Of a stretch of DNA of 14,454 nucleotides, positions 6,332 through 13,546 are shown piece by piece (positions within the stretch are counted from its first letter, which is position 1; each line of letters begins with the position of its first letter). Source of the DNA: DASQGA01 sp035535315 (GTDB taxonomy: Bacteria; Actinomycetota; Thermoleophilia; Gaiellales; Gaiellaceae); contig DATLQD010000101.1 in the NCBI GenBank assembly GCA_035535315.1, positions 1 to 14,454 of the forward strand, given 5' to 3'. A program made the position numbers and the translations under genes. The notes under the pieces are model-generated. The model was not told where the DNA came from and made no database searches. It was given only the letters and a program-made list of their open reading frames with translations.

Positions 6332-7341
6332 GAGCCGTTCCCGTTCGACCAGGTCAAGTACGCCGAGCCCCACGTCAGGCCGGCGCCCACGCCGCTCAGG
6401 AGAACTCGCGTTCCCGGCTTGATGCGGCCGTCCTCGACCGCCTCGACGAGGCCGAGGGGGATCGAGGCGGACGACGTGTTCCCGTACCGATCGATGTTCA
6501 CGAGCACTTTCTCGGGCGGCAGGCCCAGATGCTTGGCGGCATGGTCGATGATCCGCTTGTTGGCCTGGTGTGGTACGTACAGGTCGACGTCGTCGATGGT
6601 GGCGCCACAGGCCTCGAGCAGGCCCTCGGCCGAGGTGACCATGACACGCGTCGCGAAGCGGTAGACCTCGCGGCCGTTCATCTTGATGTACTGGAGCTCC
6701 TGGTCGATGGTCTGCGGGGTGATCGGCGTCCGAGAGCCGCTCGCAGGAACGCAGAGGTCCAAGCCACCCGAGCCGTCGGCTCCCAACTCGAAGCCCAGGA
6801 AGCCGCCGTCCGTCACTCGCTCGACGACCGCCGCCCCCGCGCCGTCTCCGAAAATGATGCAGGTCGAGCGGTCGTTCCAGTTCGTGATCTTCGACAGCGT
6901 CTCGGAGCCGATCACGAGCGCGCGCTGGGCGAGCCCGCCCGCGAGTGCCGCGTAGGCCTGAGCAAGCGCGTACATGAACCCGGTGCAGCCTGCGAGAAGG
7001 TCGTACGCTGCGGCCCTGGTGGAGCCGAGCTGGTCGGCGACGATGCACGCGGTGGCAGGAAAGATCATGTCGGGCGTCGCAGTCGCGACGACGATGTAGT
7101 CGATGTCCTCGGCGCGCACTCCCGCCTGGGCGAGAGCGTCCTGACAGGCGGGCAGCGCGAGGTCACTCGCGGCCTGACTGTCCTCCGCGATCCGTCGCTC
7201 CCGGATCCCGGTCCGCTCGACGATCCACTCGTCGGACGTGTCGACCATCTGCTCGAGGTCGGCGTTCGTCAGGATCCGCTCCGGAACGTAGGCCCCGACG
7301 CCGGTGATCCCGATCTGAGTCCCGTCGACGTTCGCGATCAC
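6328..7341 (-). CDS. fabH: 3-oxoacyl-ACP synthase III (initiating condensing enzyme)
   Basis: This 337-residue enzyme starts chains by condensing an acyl-CoA with malonyl-ACP. The Cys-His-Asn triad is present: C119 in LLAGCTGFMYAL, H258 in VPHQANKRI, and N288 in RYGNTSSAS. The CoA-binding region DTSDEWIVERTGIRERRI (34 to 51) includes the conserved Trp. The loops that decide straight- or branched-chain primers cannot be assigned from sequence alone. The chosen start is GTG at 7341, which overlaps the fabZ stop as GTGA; it gives the expected N-terminus (ITGVGAYVPERILTN) about 10 residues in. An open frame of 38 more codons upstream lies within fabZ and was rejected. The end overlaps fabD by 4 bp. 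Confidence 0.97.
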   Translation of the reverse strand: MIANVDGTQIGITGVGAYVPERILTNADLEQMVDTSDEWIVERTGIRERRIAEDSQAASDLALPACQDALAQAGVRAEDIDYIVVATATPDMIFPATACIVADQLGSTRAAAYDLLAGCTGFMYALAQAYAALAGGLAQRALVIGSETLSKITNWNDRSTCIIFGDGAGAAVVERVTDGGFLGFELGADGSGGLDLCVPASGSRTPITPQTIDQELQYIKMNGREVYRFATRVMVTSAEGLLEACGATIDDVDLYVPHQANKRIIDHAAKHLGLPPEKVLVNIDRYGNTSSASIPLGLVEAVEDGRIKPGTRVLLSGVGAGLTWGSAYLTWSNGNGS

Positions 7342-7781
7342 AGGATGCCGTCGGTCACAGCGAAGGTGAGCGTTCCGCGCACCGCGAGCTCGCCCCCGAC
7401 CGTCGCCTTCGCCCTGCCCCGTCCGATCGGGCCGCGCACGCGCTCGAGGTCGCACACCAGCTCGAGTACGTCACCTGGCTCGACAATGCGTTTGAAACGG
7501 ACGTCGTCGATGCCCGCGAACAGCGCCAGCTTCCCGCGGTTTTGCTCTTCAGAGAGAACCGCGACGGCGCCCGTTTGCGCGAGTGCTTCGACCATGAGGA
7601 CGCCCGGCATGATCGGCCGGCCGGGAAAATGTCCCGCCAGATACCACTCATCATCCCGGACGCGCTTGCGCGCGACGGCGCGAGCGCCCGGTTCCATTTC
7701 GATCACCTCGTCGAGCAGCAGGAACGGTTCCCGGTGGGGGAGGATCTCCTCGATCTCCCGCCTGCCGAGCGGCAGCTTCAC
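7338..7781 (-). CDS. fabZ: 3-hydroxyacyl-ACP dehydratase, FabZ type
   Basis: This 147-residue hotdog-fold enzyme removes water from 3-hydroxyacyl-ACP. The signature GHFPGRPIMPGVLMVEALAQ (50 to 69) contains catalytic H51 and E65, and the N-terminal LPHREPFLLLDEV is the usual FabZ opening. Length fits the family (about 140 to 150). It starts at GTG 7781, overlapping the sigma-factor stop as GTGA, and ends with a GTGA overlap with fabH. A GAGGAG motif lies 11 nt before the GTG, inside the sigma gene. It is the first lipid enzyme in the block, so its expression is probably tied to translation of the sigma factor. With FabG and FabF it forms the elongation cycle; the last-step enoyl reductase is not encoded in the window. 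Confidence 0.96.
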   Translation of the reverse strand: MKLPLGRREIEEILPHREPFLLLDEVIEMEPGARAVARKRVRDDEWYLAGHFPGRPIMPGVLMVEALAQTGAVAVLSEEQNRGKLALFAGIDDVRFKRIVEPGDVLELVCDLERVRGPIGRGRAKATVGGELAVRGTLTFAVTDGIL

Positions 7782-8353
7782 GCGTGCGAGTGCTCCTCGA
7801 GCCGGACGCGAAGGCGCGCCCGCCCGCGGTGCACATAACTCTTAGCCGTGCCGACGGGCATCCTCGCCCGACGCGCGACCTCCTCGTAGGAGAGATCGAG
7901 CGCGTCGCGGAGAACGACGACCGCGCGCTGGTCAGCCGAGAGCTTGGAGAGGCCGTCGACGAGGTCGCGCCGCAGGTCGCCGATCATCGCCATCCGCGTC
8001 GGATCCGATTCGTCTCCGGCCGGCTCGTCCTCGAGCGCGAGCGGGTCGGTGGAGCGGGCGCGCTTCCGCGCGTGGACGTCGCGACACGTGTTGACGACCA
8101 GGCGATGAAGCCAAGTGACGAACTGTGCGTCGCCGCGGAATTGACGAATCCGCGTGCAGAGCTTGACGAGCGATTCCTGCGCCGCGTCGCGCGCGTCCTC
8201 GAAGTCGCCGAGCAGCTGAGACGCGAGCCTGTTTACCCGCGGGCCGTGGCGCTCGATGAGCGTGTGGAGCGCCCCCGCATCGCCTGCACGCGCTTTCGCG
8301 GCCAGCGCAAGGTCGGAGAGCTTGCGGTAAGCCAGAAGCCGAGCATTCTCCAT
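7778..8353 (-). CDS. ECF-type RNA polymerase sigma factor
   Basis: This 191-residue protein has the two domains of an extracytoplasmic-function sigma factor. Sigma region 2 covers about residues 32 to 100, with DARDAAQESLVKLCTRI and WLHRLVVNTCRD. Region 4 covers about 135 to 185, with LSADQRAVVVLRDAL and the helix-turn-helix SYEEVARRARMPVGTAKSYV. It would recruit RNA polymerase to a set of promoters; target genes cannot be read here. The start is ATG at 8353. An in-frame ATG at 8425 would run into the divergent birA gene and adds an unconserved stretch, so it was rejected. No anti-sigma gene lies beside it; instead fabZ follows with a GTGA overlap. That makes it the first gene of the fatty-acid block, and it may regulate that block or itself; this last point is inference. 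Confidence 0.92.
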   Translation of the reverse strand: MENARLLAYRKLSDLALAAKARAGDAGALHTLIERHGPRVNRLASQLLGDFEDARDAAQESLVKLCTRIRQFRGDAQFVTWLHRLVVNTCRDVHARKRARSTDPLALEDEPAGDESDPTRMAMIGDLRRDLVDGLSKLSADQRAVVVLRDALDLSYEEVARRARMPVGTAKSYVHRGRARLRVRLEEHSHA

Positions 8354-8423
8354 CGTGTTCTCGGTCAGACGGGCTGGAAGGCCAGGTGGTTGCACGGCGC
8401 CGTTAGTGTAGACCGACCGACCC
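8354..8423. other. 70-bp divergent gap between sigma factor and birA genes
   Basis: This gap must hold the promoters of both the sigma-led lipid block (minus) and birA (plus). TACACT on the minus strand near 8403..8408 is a partial -10 match (four of six) but no -35 partner is convincing. A GGCGCC palindrome lies near the middle (8396..8401). The plus-strand end carries the 11-mer ACCGACCGACC just before the birA ATG, where no Shine-Dalgarno sequence is seen. I cannot name the promoters with confidence. Confidence 0.45.
8412..8422 (-). repeat. 11-mer GGTCGGTCGGT, copy 2
   Basis: On the plus strand this reads ACCGACCGACC and ends 1 bp before the birA ATG. It is the inverse of the copy at 1781..1791. 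With respect to the gene that follows, both birA and the arginase-fold gene have ACCGACCGACC upstream. A protein bound here could block birA expression and possibly the sigma promoter. This is only a suggestion from the match. Confidence 0.35.
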
Positions 8424-9170
8424 ATGCTGGACTCGCTCGCCCCCGAAACCGTTGAGCCCCTGTTCCGGGGAGGCTTCGGGCTTCCGTACCGCTACCAGGC
8501 ATCGTGCGAGTCGACGCAGCGTCTCCTCGACCACGATGCGCCCGAGGGCGCCGTCGCGGCCTGCGATGAGCAGACGGCGGGGCGGGGACGGCTCGGACGG
8601 ACCTGGGAGGCTCCGGTCGGCAAGGCACTGCTCGTCTCAATCCTGCTCCGCCCCCCGCCGGACCGCCGTGTCGCGGAGCTCTCCCTGGTCGGCGGAGTCG
8701 CCGCTGCGCTCACGGTCGAGGGCGCGCTAGGTCTCTCCGCGCAGATCAAGTGGCCGAACGACGTCATGGTGAACCGCCGCAAGGTCGCAGGGGTCCTGGC
8801 CGAGGCGTCCGAGGGCACGGTCGTGCTCGGGATCGGGCTGAACGTGAACCAGACCCGCGACGAGCTGCCCCAGGACGGGAGAGTCCCCGTCGGCTCACTC
8901 CTCACCACCGACGCGCTGGTACGCGAGCGCGCGCCCTTGCTTGCTGTCCTCGTCAGCGAAATCGAGCGGGCATACACACTCTGGCAGGCGGGCGGCCTTG
9001 GGGAGCTCTACGAAGAGCTCGGATCTCGTGATTTCCTACGCGGGCGCAAGATCACCGTCGAGGGCAGCTCCGGCCTGGCGATCGCGATCGACCGAAGCGG
9101 CCGACTCGAGGTCGAACTGGACGGCGAGCGGCGCCTCATCGAGAGCGGTGACGTCGCCTACGAACGCTAG
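8424..9170 (+). CDS. birA: Biotin--[acetyl-CoA carboxylase] ligase
   Basis: This 248-residue enzyme activates biotin with ATP and attaches it to the biotin carrier subunit of acetyl-CoA carboxylase. The ligase motifs are in order: STQ (30 to 32), GRGRLGRTW (53 to 61), IKWPNDV (108 to 114), K120 in RRKVAGVLAE, and GIGLNVN (136 to 142). A small C-terminal SH3-like domain follows from about residue 205. There is no N-terminal winged-helix DNA-binding domain, so it is a single-function ligase and not a repressor like E. coli BirA. The ATG at 8424 gives a full-length protein; there is no Shine-Dalgarno sequence, so translation may be leaderless or weak. It is divergent from the sigma factor and close to accD, whose enzyme complex needs biotinylation. 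The biotin carrier gene itself is not in the window. Confidence 0.95.
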   Translation: MLDSLAPETVEPLFRGGFGLPYRYQASCESTQRLLDHDAPEGAVAACDEQTAGRGRLGRTWEAPVGKALLVSILLRPPPDRRVAELSLVGGVAAALTVEGALGLSAQIKWPNDVMVNRRKVAGVLAEASEGTVVLGIGLNVNQTRDELPQDGRVPVGSLLTTDALVRERAPLLAVLVSEIERAYTLWQAGGLGELYEELGSRDFLRGRKITVEGSSGLAIAIDRSGRLEVELDGERRLIESGDVAYER

Positions 9171-9173
9171 CCG

Positions 9174-11327
9174 CTAGCTGCGGACACGGACCCAGACGGC
9201 GCGGCTTGCGTTCGCGGCACCGTCCCACGCGACGATCCGGACGGGGCCCCGCGGGGCCCGGCGCCAGACGACGCTCCGCCCGGCGCCTGGATGAACCGTG
9301 AATACGCGCCCACCGAGCCACAGCCAAACGGCGGCTGGCTCGCTCAGGACGAACCGCACGCGGGTTCCGCGCCGGACCCGGACCGCTCGCGTGCCGGAGA
9401 TGCGCGGGCTCGTCGAATCGATCGCGAGGCTCGCCGCAAGCGTCCGGATGCCGAGATCGGTAGTCGCAGTCACCACGGCCCGGTAGGAAGCATCGGCCAC
9501 CACTCGGCCATGCCGACGGCCGTTCCACTCGAGGGATTGTGATCCGGCTGCGAGCGTCTTCGAGAGAAGCGTGGTAACGAAGCGCGAGCCTCTGTAGATC
9601 CGCACCTGAACGGCGGCCGGACGCGCCAGCGTGAACGCGATCGCAGCGGTATCGCGGCGCAGGTCGCCGTTGGGCGAGAAAAGTGTGGGGCGGGCGGTCA
9701 GAAAGCCAAGCGTCCGATCAATGACCACCCGAAGCGTGCGGGTCGCCTGCTCGGCGCCGGCGGCCGCCTCGAGCTCGACCGTGTACCGACCGTCCGCAAG
9801 CGCGCCCCCGCCGAGTCGCCCGCCGTTCCAGGCGACCGAGGACGGCCCCGCCGGGAAGGCGCGCGCCGGGGAGATGGTCGCAACGCGCTTCCCGGCTGGG
9901 TCACGGACGTAGACGGTGACGGAGGCGGGCACGGTGAGGCGGAAGCGGATCGCGGCCTGGTCAGACGCACGATCCCCGTTTGGCGAGAGGACGGCAGGAT
10001 CCGCTCGGACCGACGCGAGCGCAAGCGGAGGTGCGAGGTCTGCCCCTAGACGGCCCCAGGCAGGACGCGCCAGGCCTGCTGCGATCGTCCACGTGTACGA
10101 CCCGGGCGTCGTGACGATTGCGTCCCAGGTCCAATCGACCGTTGAGCCCGTCCCGGAGCCGCTGGCCGCGATGGAGCCGTCCGAACCCGTGACGGTGACG
10201 GTCCAACGCTCCTCCGTCGAGACTCGGGCAGTGAAACGGACCTGGTGTCCAACCGAGCCCGCGAGCCTGGGGTCGTAGATCTTCGGCAACCCGATGGCCG
10301 CAGTTAGTGCGGTGAGCTCCGGCAGCGTGTCGTAGAGGACCTGGCCCGGGCAGCTCGTCGGGCCGGTGTCACGGTGACCCGAGACGGCGCGGAGCGAAAC
10401 CGGTGTCCCGGCGGGATAGCGAGAATTCCCGCCGGACGGCCAAACAACGCTCGAGGCGGGGTCGACATGCGCGACGTCGAGACGCCAGGCGAGCAGCGCG
10501 ACGAGTGCGTCCTTCGCAGGTTGCTCGAGTCCGGCTGCCGAGTAGGTGCCGAGGACGGCCACCCCGACGCTTCCCGTGTTGAAGCCCTGAGCGTGCGCCC
10601 CGACCACGTTGCGGGTGATGCCGCCCGCGCGACCTTCGAACACCTGGCCGAACCGGTCGACAAGAAAGTTGTAGCCGATGTCGTTCCAGCCGTTTCCTTG
10701 CACGTGATAGCGCTGGATTCCGCGGACGATTGCTGCCGACTGCGCCGGCGTCGAGGGCTGGGCGCCGGCGGTGTGATGAACGACGGCGAAGCCGATCCGG
10801 TCCGCGTACCAGGGCGCTGAGCGCACAATCGTCTCGTCGGCGCCCCAACCCGCGCGCAGGACGATCGGGGGCCGGGTGGCGCGGGCAACCGTGCGGGGCG
10901 CCGAGGAGACCGTCGTCCGCACCAGGTAGGACCGGAGCCGATCAACCTCTCCGACGAGCCGGTACTGGATCCGGTTCGCACTTCCGGTCCAGAACGGGTT
11001 CCCGAGCTTCCAGCCGCGGGATCGCTCCGCTTCCGGGCTCCCGATGTCCGGCAGATCCTCCGCCTCAGGGCGGGCAAACCGCCATGGTGACCAGCCTCGG
11101 GCGTCCTCGGTTCGAAAGTAGACCTTGCCGGAGCCACGCCAGTGGAGCCCGACGAGATTGAAAGGGACATGGGTGACTCTCGTCGGGAGCACACGGATGG
11201 CGCTGGACGTGGAGCGGGAAGCAAGGACGGGCTCCTCGTACGCGGACATAGTCACCCCGGCCTCCGCGAGACCTGGCAATGCGAGCGCAAGAGCGCTCAG
11301 GAGAACTGGGACGCGTGGCAGTGCCAT
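9174..11327 (-). CDS. Exported PGRP/Amidase_2-type N-acetylmuramoyl-L-alanine amidase with FlgD-like Ig repeats
   Basis: This 717-residue exported protein probably cuts the amide bond between muramic acid and the peptide in peptidoglycan. A signal peptide covers residues 1 to about 23 (cleavage near LAEAG). The catalytic domain runs from about 155 to 345, with HHTAG (184 to 188), DIGYNFLVD (216 to 224) with Y219, and SGHRDTGPTSCPG with H318 and C326. The His, His, Cys zinc site and Tyr are intact, so activity is likely. About residues 446 to 538 and 548 to 638 are two similar repeats beginning LSPNGD or FSPNGD, of the FlgD Ig-like type. A basic C-terminal segment may be a third beta domain. 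The start is ATG at 11327; a GTG at 11345 would add six residues (MKLAPL) and is possible. It converges with birA with a 3-bp gap. Confidence 0.92.
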   Translation of the reverse strand: MALPRVPVLLSALALALPGLAEAGVTMSAYEEPVLASRSTSSAIRVLPTRVTHVPFNLVGLHWRGSGKVYFRTEDARGWSPWRFARPEAEDLPDIGSPEAERSRGWKLGNPFWTGSANRIQYRLVGEVDRLRSYLVRTTVSSAPRTVARATRPPIVLRAGWGADETIVRSAPWYADRIGFAVVHHTAGAQPSTPAQSAAIVRGIQRYHVQGNGWNDIGYNFLVDRFGQVFEGRAGGITRNVVGAHAQGFNTGSVGVAVLGTYSAAGLEQPAKDALVALLAWRLDVAHVDPASSVVWPSGGNSRYPAGTPVSLRAVSGHRDTGPTSCPGQVLYDTLPELTALTAAIGLPKIYDPRLAGSVGHQVRFTARVSTEERWTVTVTGSDGSIAASGSGTGSTVDWTWDAIVTTPGSYTWTIAAGLARPAWGRLGADLAPPLALASVRADPAVLSPNGDRASDQAAIRFRLTVPASVTVYVRDPAGKRVATISPARAFPAGPSSVAWNGGRLGGGALADGRYTVELEAAAGAEQATRTLRVVIDRTLGFLTARPTLFSPNGDLRRDTAAIAFTLARPAAVQVRIYRGSRFVTTLLSKTLAAGSQSLEWNGRRHGRVVADASYRAVVTATTDLGIRTLAASLAIDSTSPRISGTRAVRVRRGTRVRFVLSEPAAVWLWLGGRVFTVHPGAGRSVVWRRAPRGPVRIVAWDGAANASRAVWVRVRS
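9244..9259. repeat. Perfect 16-bp GC palindrome
   Basis: GGGCCCCGCGGGGCCC is fully self-complementary. It lies within the amidase C-terminal codons and about 74 bp beyond the birA stop. In plus-strand RNA it could fold into a short hairpin and slow or end birA transcripts, but no T tract follows. It may also reflect only GC-rich Arg/Gly/Pro codons. Confidence 0.3.
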
Positions 11328-11345
11328 GAGCGGGGCAAGCTTCAC

Positions 11346-11407
11346 GACAGCAGAGATCGGCGCGTCCCGCAAGGACTTGAGGGACCGGGTGGTAGAATGC
11401 TTGCACC
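11346..11407. other. Divergent gap between amidase and NfeD genes
   Basis: These 62 bp separate two divergent genes. On the plus strand TAGAAT is a likely -10 element for the NfeD gene. No clear promoter was seen for the amidase on the minus strand, and no Shine-Dalgarno sequence precedes either start. Confidence 0.5.
11393..11398 (+). promoter_or_regulatory. Probable -10 element (TAGAAT) of the NfeD operon
   Basis: TAGAAT matches five of six bases of TATAAT and ends 9 nt before the TTG start at 11408. Transcription would begin almost at the start codon, giving a leaderless mRNA. This fits with the lack of a Shine-Dalgarno sequence. The -35 region 17 bp upstream (around 11370) is not recognisable. 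Confidence 0.5.
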
Positions 11408-12748
11408 TTGAAGAGCCGATTCCTGTGGGCTCTTCCGCTTCTTGCGGCCCTTGTCTTTGCCGCTGTAGCGTCGGCTGGTGGTGCGCCTGCCGAGCGCCCG
11501 CGGGTTCTAGCGGTCGAGTTCGCAAACGACGTCAACCCGGTCACGCAGGACTACCTGGAGAGCGCGATCGACAGGGCAAACGACGAGGACTACGACGCGG
11601 TGGTCATCCTCACGGACACCCCCGGCGGGCTCGACTCCTCCATGCGGGCCATCATCAAGAAGGAGCTCGCCTCGAAGGTCCCGGTCGTTCTCTACGTCTA
11701 TCCGCCCGGCTCACGCGCCGCGTCGGCCGGGGTCTTTCTCGCGATGGCAGCCGACGTCGCCGCCATGGCGCCCTCAACCAACATCGGCTCGTCGACTCCG
11801 ATCTCCACGAGCGGCGAGGACATCTCGAAGGATCTCCGCAGGAAGGTGGTAAACGACGCGGCCGCGTTCATCCGGGAGCTCGCCGAGTCCCACGGCCGAA
11901 ACGGGGACTGGGCAGAGAGCGCAGTCCGGGAAGCGTCGAACCTCGGAGCTCAGCGCGCGCTGGACGAGAACGTCATCGACGTCCTCGCACCGGATCTCCC
12001 GACGCTGCTCGAGCGGATCGACGGGATGAAGACCAAGCCAAAAGGCATCGAGCTCCACACCGCCGGCGCCACCATCGACACGGTCGAAATGTCGCTCTGG
12101 AAGCGGATCCTCGACACCCTCATCGACCCGAACCTGATCGTGCTCCTCATGTCGATCGGCCTTTTGGGGATCACGGTCGAGGTTCTGAACCCGGGGCTGA
12201 TCTTCCCCGGCACGATCGGCGCGATCTCGCTCATTCTCGGCCTCTACGGGCTGCAGGTGCTCCCGGTCAGCGCCGCCGGCGTCCTTTTGCTCCTTCTTGC
12301 AGTCGGATTCTTCGGGGCCGAAGCGTTCGTAACGGCGCACGGCGCCCTTGCGCTTGCCGGCGCCGCGAGCTTCGTCTTCGGCTCGCTGCTCCTCTTCGAT
12401 CCTGCGGGCGACGCCTACCAGGTCTCTTTCCCGGTCGCGCTAGCGGTTGGGGGAACACTCGCTGTCCTGACGGCGTTCGCTGTCGCGAAGGTCGTGAAGG
12501 TCAGCCGAACGAGAGCCCAGACGGGGCAGGAGGAGCTCGTGGGCGAGGTCGGGGTCGTTCGCGATTCCCTCGTCCCGAACGGGCACGTTTTCGTCCACGG
12601 GGAGCTCTGGCGGGCGGTGACCGTCGGACCACCGTTGCGCGCCGGAACGCCCGTGGTGGTCAACGGGATCGGCGACAACCTCGTTCTCGACGTCTCCCGC
12701 TCGCCTGACCCGGGCTCGTCGGACGATGACCTGACGCCGAACACGTAG
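11408..12748 (+). CDS. NfeD-family ClpP-class membrane serine protease
   Basis: This 446-residue protein is a long NfeD (stomatin operon partner) protease. A signal peptide covers residues 1 to 24. Residues about 30 to 215 are a ClpP-class domain; TDTPGGL (69 to 75), catalytic S106 in SRAASAG, and K146 as the probable general base match the Ser-Lys dyad of the archaeal 1510-N type. Residues about 236 to 385 hold several membrane segments, and about 395 to 435 a beta-rich OB-fold NfeD tail (GEVGVVRDSL). It would act at the membrane, with the protease outside. The start is TTG at 11408, right before the signal peptide; no ATG fits. The slipin gene follows by 9 bp, the classic partner of this family, and members can cleave the C-terminal part of stomatin-type proteins. 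Family assignment is firm. Confidence 0.93.
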   Translation: MKSRFLWALPLLAALVFAAVASAGGAPAERPRVLAVEFANDVNPVTQDYLESAIDRANDEDYDAVVILTDTPGGLDSSMRAIIKKELASKVPVVLYVYPPGSRAASAGVFLAMAADVAAMAPSTNIGSSTPISTSGEDISKDLRRKVVNDAAAFIRELAESHGRNGDWAESAVREASNLGAQRALDENVIDVLAPDLPTLLERIDGMKTKPKGIELHTAGATIDTVEMSLWKRILDTLIDPNLIVLLMSIGLLGITVEVLNPGLIFPGTIGAISLILGLYGLQVLPVSAAGVLLLLLAVGFFGAEAFVTAHGALALAGAASFVFGSLLLFDPAGDAYQVSFPVALAVGGTLAVLTAFAVAKVVKVSRTRAQTGQEELVGEVGVVRDSLVPNGHVFVHGELWRAVTVGPPLRAGTPVVVNGIGDNLVLDVSRSPDPGSSDDDLTPNT

Positions 12749-12757
12749 GATCTCGCC

Positions 12758-13546
12758 ATGTCCGTCGCCCTGATCGCGGTCGCAGCCGTCGTCGTGGTGA
12801 TCCTCTTCCTCCTGTCAGCCTCGGTCCGGGTTGCGCGCGAGTACGAGCGGGGGGTCATCTTTCGCCTGGGCAGGCTGAACAGCCCGCCCAAGGGGCCTGG
12901 GCTCTTCCTGCTCATCCCGATCATCGACAAGATGGTGCGGGTCGACCTCCGGACGGTGACGCTGAACGTCCCGCCGCAGGAGGTGATCACGAAGGACAAC
13001 GTCCCCGTCCGCGTGAACGCGGTTGCCTACTTCCGGATTCTCGAGCCGGAAAAGGCGATCGTGCAGGTCGAGAACTTCATGGTCGCGACGTCGCAGATCG
13101 CCCAGACGACGCTCCGAAGCGTCCTCGGCCAGCACTCGCTCGACGAGCTCCTCTCGGAGCGCGACAAGATCAATGCGATCCTGCAGGAGATCATCGACGG
13201 GGCGACCGCGCCGTGGGGGATCAAGATCTCGATCGTGGAGGTCAAGGACGTCGAGATCCCGCAGGGCATGCAGCGAGCGATGGCACGCCAGGCCGAAGCC
13301 GAACGCGAGCGCCGCGCGAAGGTGATCGCCGCCGAGGGTGAGGCGCAGGCCTCCGAGCGGCTGAGGGACGCGGCCAACGTCCTGAGCGAGAACCCGATTT
13401 CGATCCAGCTCCGCTATCTGCAGACGATGCTCGAGATCAGCTCCGAGCGCTCGTCGATGATCATCCTCCCGCTCCCGCTCGACCTCGTGCGCCCCTTGAT
13501 CGAGATGGGCGACCGGGCGCGCAACTCGGCGAAGGACGGCGGCTGA
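12758..13546 (+). CDS. Slipin (stomatin/prohibitin-homologue SPFH-domain protein)
   Basis: This 262-residue protein is a slipin, a bacterial stomatin homologue. An N-terminal hydrophobic segment (residues 2 to 22) anchors it to the membrane. The SPFH domain follows, from EYERGVIFRLGRL (28 to 40) and GPGLFLLIPIID (46 to 57) through TKDNVPVRVNAVAYFRI. Residues about 170 to 212 form a charged coiled coil (AMARQAEAERERRAKVI), used for oligomer assembly in this family. The C-terminal end includes a hydrophobic MIILPLPLD stretch, like the region cleaved by NfeD proteases in characterised pairs. The ATG at 12758 is 9 bp after the NfeD stop, with a weak TAGGA motif overlapping that stop. The end overlaps the downstream galT-like gene by 4 bp if that gene begins at CTG. 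Its role in membrane organisation is known only by family. Confidence 0.95.
   Translation: MSVALIAVAAVVVVILFLLSASVRVAREYERGVIFRLGRLNSPPKGPGLFLLIPIIDKMVRVDLRTVTLNVPPQEVITKDNVPVRVNAVAYFRILEPEKAIVQVENFMVATSQIAQTTLRSVLGQHSLDELLSERDKINAILQEIIDGATAPWGIKISIVEVKDVEIPQGMQRAMARQAEAERERRAKVIAAEGEAQASERLRDAANVLSENPISIQLRYLQTMLEISSERSSMIILPLPLDLVRPLIEMGDRARNSAKDGG
13531..13545 (+). promoter_or_regulatory. Ribosome binding site and candidate CTG start of the galT-like gene
   Basis: GAAGGACGGCGGCTG gives AAGGA, a 6-nt spacer and CTG. The CTG shares bases with the slipin stop as CTGA, the same layout as the GTGA junctions on the other strand. No ATG, GTG or TTG is available in frame before the conserved RRDPLSGRW motif. 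Confidence 0.5.

Noticed and set aside
6332..7048. 239-codon upstream extension of the fabD frame
   Set aside because: It overlaps fabH throughout and shows no similarity to FabD; the FPGQGSQ opening begins just after the GTG at 6331.
7342..7455. 38-codon upstream extension of the fabH frame
   Set aside because: It lies inside fabZ and is not conserved in FabH; GTG at 7341 gives the usual N-terminus.
8386..8410. birA promoter from TTGCAC and a TAGTGT string
   Set aside because: The spacing between them is about 8 bp, far from 17, and the -10 match is only three of six.
8354..8425. Longer sigma-factor start at ATG 8425
   Set aside because: It would overlap the divergent birA start and use up the whole promoter gap; ATG at 8353 leads directly to the conserved regions.
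11328..11525. Longer amidase start at 11525
   Set aside because: It would place 66 non-hydrophobic residues before a clear signal peptide and overlap the divergent NfeD gene.
11125..12708. Long plus-strand open frame (527 codons) overlapping the amidase start and NfeD
   Set aside because: Its product is Arg/Gly/Pro-rich and lacks domains, while NfeD in another frame has clear motifs.
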